Of a stretch of 64,000 nt of DNA, positions 56,326-64,000 are shown piece by piece (position 1 is the stretch's first letter; every line of letters starts with the position of its first letter). A program made the position numbers and the translations under genes. This stretch comes from Ulota crispa (lineage: Eukaryota; Streptophyta; Bryopsida; Orthotrichales; Orthotrichaceae). The notes under the pieces are model-generated. The model ran no database searches, was not told where the DNA came from, and was given only the letters and a program-made list of their open reading frames with translations. The stretch covers positions 32,309,678 to 32,373,677 of the forward strand of contig OY987244.1 in the NCBI GenBank assembly GCA_963920765.1. Direction: 5' to 3'.

Positions 56326-56420
56326 CTTATTTTGTACATGTTGGTTATACACATGGTTGGTTGTCAACGTGAAGTCAACTAATCAAAACTCGGATTTAAA
56401 ATCATGTCACATAGTACCAA
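56240..56420 (+). repeat. Dispersed repeat (partner at 61632-61805) with a 24-base A run
   Basis: Shares 'gtagtcaactcataattgac', 'cttattttgtacatg' and 'tcggatttaaa' order with 61632-61805. This copy has a long internal A run where the other has mixed A/T/G. Ends and type are unknown. Confidence 0.6.
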
Positions 56421-56959
56421 AAAAATTGATTTTTTTCTAAGTTGAAACTTTGAAACCTTGAAATGCAACATTGGACAGATATGCCTGCCCATGTAGAGTG
56501 TAGACTGAACTGCCCGCCCATCCTTTATCCAAATCTTGCCTGAAGTAACAACCATGTGGAACAGAACATACGTAGTTTTGGGCAGGGGTCATAAGCAACA
56601 CCCACTGTGAGTCTCAGTTTTCCTACCTATCTTCAACACAAAACATCTGCCCAGATTACCTGTTTGAAAGGATGCTCTAAAAGGTGGGAAGTGTTGAGAT
56701 TTTCAGGGAAGCCTTGCAAGGAAAGTCATGTATGTACAAAATTTATACTGGGGATCCAGTGATCCACTATGGGACCCTCGTGTTGGCGCTGTCAATCATT
56801 CCAACATAAAACAAGTGACATAGGTCCGCCCCTACAAACATAGATTTTTATAAGATTTGGAGCCTTATCCAAGATTGTGAAGTACTATATGATTAAAAGA
56901 GTATTGCTTTTAATGTATTTGAAATATTACAGTTAGAATGAAATATCTTCAACGACACT

Positions 56960-57288
56960 GGGAAATTTTTTTGGATACCCTTGAAGTTTGTCATATTTGT
57001 ACTTTTGTATAGATCCCCTGGTTTATTTCAGAAATTGCAAAATGTTCTTGGGTCATAATTTTCAGGCATGTGTTTTGTTATGCACGCTTCTTCCTTCATG
57101 ATCAATGTTAAAGCAAGGAGTCCAATAGAACAAAAAAAAACAGCCTGTGCACAAGGAAGAGAGAAATAACATGCACAATAAATCAAACGTCTGATAATTA
57201 TGGTCCAAGGGTATTTGTCCAATTTCTGAAAAATTAGGATGTGTACAAATATGGAAAACTTTAGGAGTACGTAGCCATAAAATTTCCC
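56960..57288. mobile_element. Mutator-like foldback, same family as 12295-12606
   Basis: Starts GGGAAATTTTTTTGGATACC and ends with the complementary ATAAAATTTCCC; the arms share 'cttgaagtttg' and the 'catgtg...ttatgcac' block with the other copy. The 9-bp flanks do not match, so it is older or rearranged. Confidence 0.7.
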
Positions 57289-57857
57289 TTATCACAAATT
57301 CACAATGGTGCAATCCAAAGCAGTAAATTTGTAACATTGAAGTAAAATGCACAAAGCTCTTAAAAGCAGGACTAATTACATGAATTTAAGATTCAAGATG
57401 CCTTTCTAGAATTGTGCCAATGTAGTTAATTCTCGGCGAGCATATCAGAATTGAAATACTTCAAAACTTTGGGGGTTCATTTTAATTAGGTAAATATGTA
57501 AAAAGCAAGCGAGAATGGTTCGGTATTGCTTGTGCTTTATAGGTTGGAAGCAGATCCGTTTTGAAATTAATCTCAAATATTTCCATGAATTGTGTTTCAT
57601 TTCAAGGTCGATGATGTTACACAAAAGGTAGATGAAATTCATCCGTATGGAATCCCATTTGAAATTACAATCCTAAGGAAATTTAGGAAAATGACCTGCA
57701 GACCCCGAGAGCCCATCCCGGCCTCATTACAAGAACCTGCTTCCTCTGCTCCACAAGGTTGTAATTCGTGAAGGTCTTCAGAAACCAGTCCAAGGTCCGA
57801 AAGGGGTTCTTCAAAGCAAGCATGGGGCATGGAAGAAGAAAACCCTACACGATACTA

Positions 57858-58184
57858 AGGTAGAAGGCTCATGAATGGATTATCTATGGGCTGAAACTGG
57901 ATTTGGGGGAGGTGAAACTTCTTGAAATATTTGTCAGAAATCTTTTCTTCAAAGACAAGAGGAATTGGTATTTGACCCAAGTTGTTTCATTATTTTGGGA
58001 GCCTTCTGGAATTAGTTATGAAATTTTAAAATTGAAATGGCATAAAGCTCTAAAATGGTTCACCTCCTCAAATGTATATTTTTTGTACATTGTTTGAAAC
58101 TTATGAAAAACAACATGTACAAAAATAGTACATTTGAGGAGGTGAACCATTTTAGAGCCTGAACCGAATTAGAGCCTCCTACCT
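57858..58184. mobile_element. TA-type element (AGGTAGAAGGCTC ends)
   Basis: A 327-bp element between TA at 57856-57857 and 58185-58186; the ends read AGGTAGAAGGCTC and complement of AGGTAGGAGGCTC. The interior forms a long hairpin around 58030-58150 ('ggttcacctcctcaaatgta' and complement) and is unrelated to the 54286 copy in its middle part. Confidence 0.77.
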
Positions 58185-58186
58185 TA

Positions 58187-59438
58187 CAGTTACACCGGGT
58201 TGCCCAGTCCGAGCCAGCCTCATAATCAGGTACCAGATCAGAGTGATTTAATTAATTCCTGAAAAGGCTCTGACATACAATGTAGCCCTTTTTCCGTACG
58301 TGGATAGTCCGAGCTGGCCGTGACTGTCGGTGCTGCTGCTGCCCAGAAAGAGGGCGATTTTATGGATAGTTTTCACCGGGCAGCGGAGGACGATCAAAGT
58401 GCATGTGTGATGATGGGATGCGGCCAAAATCTGAGTTATGTTAGCAGGAGCTGCAAATGAAGAAGAGTGTACACCTCACGCAACAAATAGCGTAGGAAAA
58501 GAAGAAACACCTGTCTGGGGCAGCGCTTGTCTGCAAGGCCTCTAGTACCTGAAAATCTCCAGCCCCTCCATTAAAAATCCCATTTTGATGAAACCCGATC
58601 TCCTGTACGTATCTTATTTTGCCCTTTGAGTCTCTCGGACGCCACTCGGGGCAGCTGTATGCTCTGATGTCTCACTGGCTCGTGAACAATCCATTATTTT
58701 TTTTAAAGAATAGTGCCTTTTGCGGCTCTAGTTTTTGCAGCAGAGTGCAGCACGCATGACCAAGATTATGTTCCAATTCGATTCCCGGGTCGATTCTCTG
58801 CCACCTCAGTCGTCAGAGCAGTGACTACGGACGCGATGCTTGTAACTGTATTATAATAATAAGAGCCTAAAGAGTAATAAATGATCATAATTTGGGACTG
58901 AAGTCAAGGCGTGATGTTGCACCGCAAGACACTCTTCAAGGATCAAGAGGCCCGTCTGGACATTTTCGAAAGGACGGTTTTGTTGCTTAGACTTTGAGAT
59001 ATCACGTATGTCAGTAACTACTAATGTGTGCGTATTGTTTGGCTAACAATCTGCTCTTTGAAAGGAATCCATATTTTCAATACATGCAAAAGCCGTAGGA
59101 GGAGCAGAAGGCAGATTAGTTCAGCTGTTCCTTGTGGATTTGGTACATTTGCGAAGAACAGTCTGTGGCGGTCTTGCATGGAGTCTTGGTTTCTATGGCA
59201 ATGCTAATCGCCACAGCAGTTTTGTCCAACGTCCGCCAGGGAGATATGGTGTTCAGTGCACCTGTCCAGTAGCCGGTTGATCTGTGGAAAGAACTGATTC
59301 AGGTGGCTGAGACTAAGAGGAGGAAACAAAACTCGGTTTGTAAACAAAAAGCATCCAAACCCTTAGCATTTTGGAAAATTTTTATGTTTTAAGAAGGGTT
59401 TAAAACTGGATTTTTTGAAGGACATGAAAGATTTTAAT
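58187..59438. other. Low-repeat intergenic island, no gene recognised
   Basis: Mixed-composition sequence similar in character to the flanks of the two genes, but without an open frame of useful length or splice-joined motif. A non-coding transcript is possible; nothing in the sequence proves it. Confidence 0.3.
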
Positions 59439-59560
59439 CTACTTTAAATAGTGCATTTAGGTTGGATTCCGAGGTTGGATTAACAAACTAGGATGCCTCA
59501 CCTTAGAAATTTGCTTCATGACTCATTGCTTGGCCGTATGGAGGCATGGTTATCACATGC
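59439..59560 (+). repeat. Family E repeat, left fragment
   Basis: CTACTTTAAATAGTGCATTTAG, 'gactcattgcttggcc' and 'ggaggcatgg' match the left third of family E; the remainder is absent. Confidence 0.55.
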
Positions 59561-59870
59561 CCATGTCCAACCCTAAACCATGGTTGTTAACCTGGGTAGA
59601 AGAAAACACACGAACTAACATATTTTAATGTTTGTAGATTCAAAAAAGTGAAGTAGTAGTTAAAAAGTGTCATATTAATTAAGTAAATGAAGATTACTCA
59701 TGTGATTTTACACTTTATGTGGAAGGTCTCCCAATTTTGAAGACAGTAAATCTCCCATTGATTTGCACATATCTCCCACAGTTTACACATATCTCAAGAT
59801 TCACAATTAACACTTCATATTGGCAAAATATCAAGAGATCTCTTAAATTAGTTTCTTCTATAACTCTGTA

Positions 59871-60126
59871 TACGCGTTATTCATTAATTTGGGAATTTGC
59901 TTACAAAGTGGGACACTGGGATTTTTGAAGGTTTTAGTTAACTTTTAGGAGTACTCCTAAGATTGGTCCACCTGTCCTCACCTGAGAGGAGGAATTTGTG
60001 AGGGAAAAAATCTTAGTGGCTTAGATGGAATTTGATACCTTTGAATTTGGTTTAAGGTAACTCTTTGGGTTTAAGGTGGGTACAAAGTGGGACCTCCTTT
60101 TTTCCCAATTTAACAAATGACACGTT
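59871..60126. mobile_element. B-type MITE, 4-bp TSD TGTA
   Basis: A 256-bp diverged copy (TACGCGTTATTCATTAAT at the left end). TGTA occurs at 59867-59870 and 60127-60130. It shares the family's central block. Confidence 0.75.
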
Positions 60127-60160
60127 TGTATCTAAAGGAAGATGGTGTCAAGAATCTTAA

Positions 60161-60920
60161 CCCCTAAGCTCCCAACCCATATTCACCAAAATCAGGTTTT
60201 TTGGAGACCTACAACTTTGATGCATCATATCTCAATCAGTTGGATGATCCACAAAAAGTGACCATTGAAAACAGTGGAAATCCTACTCAAAAAATGGCTT
60301 GCAAGTTTGGGAACAATTGGCCGTGGGAGATGGGAGGTTATAACATTTGATCAAACAACACTTGATGGCAAAATCTCAAATTTTGGCAGATAGTTGCTAT
60401 TTATTGATTTTTACAAAACTCTATAAGCCCTCAATTCATCTCAAATTTTGTGGGTAGCAAAATTGAAGTGAATGCACACATACGCAAATTATTAATGATT
60501 GTATTTTTTTGAATACTAAGTTCTAGGGCTTCAAATTGCAATTCCACTGCAAATGATGACCAGCAAAAAAGGTGAGGATTACCTTAAAAATGGTCTAGAA
60601 CATGTTTGAACCCTTGCCAATGAATTCCTTGCTACCACAAAACACATTGTAAGGAAGTTTGCAAGGTATATTGACCAATTGTAATCTCTAAGTACTACTT
60701 GCCACCTAGCTTAGTATTGTGTTCCATGCAATCAAGGCTCTGGAGGTACTTGTACAACAATTGACTTGACTTGTCATTACTCCACTTGCATGAACCACTT
60801 GAGTACCTTGATAATTGTAGTTTATAGCAAAGTCAAAAAATTAGATCCAGACATCCAGTCCTTCAAATAGGCTTGTGAAATCTTGAGAGGCCAGATTTGG
60901 GGCGCTAGGGTGCTCAAGGG
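60161..60920. mobile_element. A-related TTAA element, 760 bp
   Basis: CCCCTAAGCTCCC at the left and complement of CCCTTGAGCACCC at the right, with TTAA at 60157-60160 and 60921-60924. The interior does not resemble the main A body. Confidence 0.62.
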
Positions 60921-60939
60921 TTAATCACAAATGCCATAA

Positions 60940-61441
60940 GAGTATCTCCACCGGTTGGCTCCGGCTTGTCATTTATATTGACCTTAGGATTTTTTCTGAT
61001 TTTAGAGTGTCTAGCGTTGACACAATGATGGCAAATTATTGCTCAACCATGTCAAAGAAGGCTTCGGGAATTCTCAACTACCATGGTAGTTTTCATTTGT
61101 AGCGCGCTTGAATTGCGGCCTTGACACTTTTATTTATTGCCTTGATGGTTTGTGAGGCCCCAATTTATTTGCCATCAGTTCTCTACAGTCTAAACTACTG
61201 ACTTGCCCATGTTGTTGTGGCAAAGATGCCTAGAGCATCCCATGTTGCAATGGCAAAGATGCCTGGAGCATCCATAAATTGCAATTATTTTTGGCATAGT
61301 TTTTAATTCCAAACCTTGTAACACGTTTTCTTAAACTAAATCCAGTGGACACAAGAATTATATAACGAGCCGATTCTCCATGAAGGGGCCGGGTTGAGCC
61401 ATGTGGCCTGTCATTCCACCCGCCAACCGGTGGAGATGCTC
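60940..61441. mobile_element. PIF/Harbinger-like MITE, 3-bp TSD TAA
   Basis: A 502-bp element whose ends GAGTATCTCCACCGGTTGGC and complement of GAGCATCTCCACCGGTTGGC lie between TAA at 60937-60939 and 61442-61444. A 3-bp TWA target and G-rich short TIRs fit PIF/Harbinger. Confidence 0.8.
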
Positions 61442-61631
61442 TAATCACATCAATATATACATATATAAAATTTAACTTGCTCTATCTTAGCCATCATGAC
61501 TCCCATGAGTGATGAGACACATACCTTTTCTAATTGATTTTTTCATGATTACCAATGTTAGTGTAAGGTGGTGCTAAGCATTTTCATTGGGTTGTCACAT
61601 TAGACCACTCCTCCGTGCCAGTACATCCAAA

Positions 61632-61805
61632 GTGTCCAATTGAGCTCATGATTTGATGTAGTCAACTCATAATTGACTTCAAAAAATGATAAAAAATGAA
61701 AAGAAAAACTTACTTTGTACATGCTAGTGACACTCATTGTTGCCAATAAGAAATCAAAATGTGGATTTAAATCCATATCACGTAGTAAACATGAAAAATG
61801 ATAAT
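61632..61805 (+). repeat. Dispersed repeat, partner of 56240-56420
   Basis: Direct-orientation second copy of the same segment, ending just before the B-type MITE at 61809. Confidence 0.6.
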
Positions 61806-61808
61806 TTG

Positions 61809-62066
61809 AACGCCATATTTGTTAAATTGGAAAAAATGGAGGTACCATTTTGTACTCCACCATAAACCCAAAAAGTTACTTTAAACCAGATTTGAAGGTA
61901 TCAGATTCAATCTGAGCCACTAAGATTTTTTCCCTCGCAAATTCCTCCTTTCAGGTGAGTGCACGTGCACCAAAAAAAATGCTGCAAGCTCGGTATTAGG
62001 TGATCACCTAAAACCTTCAGAAGTCCCAAAATGTACTGTTTTTCCCAATTTAACAAATATGGTGTT
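61809..62066. mobile_element. B-type MITE, 4-bp TSD TTTG
   Basis: A 258-bp element whose ends read AACGCCATATTTGTTAAA and its near complement. TTTG flanks both sides (61805-61808, 62067-62070). Same interior as the 37405 copy, same orientation. Confidence 0.85.
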
Positions 62067-62327
62067 TTTGGTTCTTCCTTTTTCAGGTCAAAAACCCTAA
62101 ATATGCCCTTTAAAAACAAGAGATAACAAACACATCCGTTTGAGTAATGTATTTTGTGTATCTGCTTGTGTTGTTCAAGAGCCAAATCTTGCCCAACCAT
62201 ATTTCCAAGTACTCTTTCCAATTGTTTCTAGTATATTTTTTAGTGTGGAAGAATGGATGTGTCTTTGTAAGTTCTGATTTTATCAATGAACAACATGCCT
62301 ACTTCTTTTTAAATGAACAAATAGTTA

Positions 62328-62752
62328 AGGTAGGAGCACCCATGGGTGTCACGTCCCCATGAGCATGACCTGACTAAAAACACATCTCTGCTGGTTTCAT
62401 TCCCAACTCCGCAGCTTGAGTTCCTTGTTTTGTTAGAACAGAAAAGTGATAGTGCTTGGTGGCAGTAGATTGGCCAGGTTGTAAATATCAAGGCTTTGGT
62501 TTTGATAATAATTACAGGTAGTAAGGGACTCCATGATTCATGGTTTAAGCTCCCTCTGTCAACACCCATGGGTAAGAAACTATTTAACACTGTGAATAAA
62601 TCGCACAAATAAATAGCCGTGTAAGCAAGTTTTTTAACAAACCCAATATTTTTTATTTCCTTTCCCTAACCTAAAAATATGAATTTCAACTCTATTTCAT
62701 AAACTTAGATACCCTAAAATAGAAAGTTTCTTGGTTATGGGTGCTCCTACCT
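62328..62752. mobile_element. TA-type element, G-like ends (AGGTAGGAGCACCCAT)
   Basis: Ends are exact complements over 16 bases, flanked by TA at 62326-62327 and 62753-62754. The left arm has the 'gggtgtcacg...ccccatgagc' block of the G subfamily; the middle is different. Confidence 0.75.
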
Positions 62753-63623
62753 TATAACCTTTGTAGTCTTCCAATAGCGCTGACATTGCATAGAATTTTG
62801 TGAATAGGCCAAATTGTGCATAATTGTACTTATTCTTCCGTCTCACAAGTAAGTCCAAGACTCAAGAAACATTAGTATTGATTATTTGCTGAGTTCGTTA
62901 CGTTTCCCGAAGCCTTTAGAGACTTTGCAAACCTACAGACTTGACGGATCTGCACTACTCTGAACTTAGGTGCTGTGATCTCAAGCAGGAAATTTAAGTT
63001 TTTTTGCTTGAACCTCAGGGTCAAAATTCGTGGATAATACTGGATCTGAACAATCTTATAACGATTGAATTCAACCAAGTGAAAGGAGCAACATTGCTAA
63101 AAAAAAAATTTGTTGATCACTTTCCATGTGAGTAGAGAGGCAATAAGCCAATAAGTGATGGGTTTGGGTTTTGTCGGATTGCTTTGTTGTCGGATGAATT
63201 TGAAATGTGTTGATATTCACAACGTGGTGCTAATTTGCTATTGTTTTTTTTCATAGAGTCCCAAAGGTGGAGCTTTTATTGATCTAATTCAGTGCTTGGT
63301 ATGTTGTTGGAAAGCTTTCAAAGCAACAAATTTGAGCCCTTGAAGAGTTCCATAATGTTTGAAAAATCAAGCTATTAATTTGCTAGCTTTGAGTACAAGA
63401 ATAGGGCACTCATATTTATGGTTATTTTGTATGAAGGACCTAAGCCACATGCACAATCCAAAATAATAATAAAAAGACATTGCACTCACCAAATATGTAA
63501 ACCTACTCACTAGTTATTATCCAATTATTTCACTTATCTATTCAAAAACTTAGAGTAACGTTAGATTTATGGTCCTATTGTACAATTGTACCCAAAGTTT
63601 TTGTCCAATTGGGATAACATAAT

Positions 63624-63929
63624 AATGTCATATTCATTAATTTGGGAAAATGATGGGCACCATTTTGTACATCACCTTAATTCAAAATAGCCACCTTAAT
63701 TTAATTAAGGAGGTCACCTTAAACCTAGTTAATGAACTTTTGTCCAAAATTTTAGAAGTTAATGAACTTTCTGTCCGAAAAGAGCGTACTTTTGGAAGAT
63801 GTATATCATTGGAAAACACTCAATGGACTCCCAATTCAATGAATAAGGCATTGAATATGCAGTTCTCTAGAAAAAAAAGCCAAAAGTCCCACTTTGTACG
63901 CTTTTTCCCATATTTACAAATATGATTTT
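63624..63929. mobile_element. B2-type MITE, 4-bp TSD TAAT
   Basis: A 306-bp element, inverted relative to the copy at 53156, with ends AATGTCATATTC and AATATGATTTT and TAAT on both flanks (63620-63623, 63930-63933). The open frame across it is incidental. Confidence 0.75.
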
Positions 63930-64000
63930 TAATAAGATAATTTTCATGATTGCATTGACTTCAAAGGATGAGCAAAAATAGGGGATTACTGATTTTGTTT

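Noticed and set aside
58770-58800. B-box-like TTCGATTCC, possible tRNA gene
   Set aside because: The bases before and after cannot form a 5-bp T stem, and no matching acceptor, D or anticodon arm is present upstream.

Overview
The window is nuclear DNA of a land plant. It has two spliced genes with GT-AG introns, one of which encodes a plant-specific NAC transcription factor, set in AT-rich DNA packed with short inverted-repeat elements. Gene density (two genes in 64 kb) and the divergent NAC protein would suit a non-seed plant with a repeat-rich genome (bryophyte, lycophyte or fern), but the sequence does not settle the species.

Layout. 1-2.4 kb: AT-rich DNA with two copies of a short repeat (family E). 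2.4-9.66 kb: a ten-exon serine carboxypeptidase-like gene on the + strand with a GC-rich 5' flank and a Mutator-like foldback in its last intron. 9.7-46.5 kb: about 37 kb with no gene I can support, made largely of non-autonomous DNA elements, many nested or chained. 46.5-49.1 kb: a largely repeat-free, partly GC-rich stretch, probably the 5' flank or leader of the next gene. 49.1-52.0 kb: a three-exon NAC gene of the VND/NST/SMB type on the + strand. 52-53.1 kb: low-repeat 3' flank. 53.1-64 kb: more repeats, no gene.

The main result is the structure of the repeats. Four groups can be defined from terminal inverted repeats (TIRs) and target-site duplications (TSDs). (1) 'A-type' elements start CCCCTAAAGG and sit between TTAA duplications; two copies interrupt other repeats whose uninterrupted relatives in this window carry a single TTAA at the same place. 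(2) 'B-type' elements, mostly about 257 bp, start near AACRCCATATT and have 4-bp TSDs of differing sequence. (3) Elements start AGGTAG between TA dinucleotides, with several unrelated interiors. (4) Mutator-like foldbacks have 9-bp TSDs. A- and TA-type elements also occur in chains that share one target site. Single cases of Emigrant/pogo-like, PIF/Harbinger-like and hAT-like elements are also present. No transposase or reverse-transcriptase frame was recognised, so all copies depend on proteins encoded elsewhere.

The two genes have no evident functional link: one is a probable secretory-pathway peptidase, the other a nuclear regulator of a clade that controls cell-wall and water-conducting cell fate in other plants.
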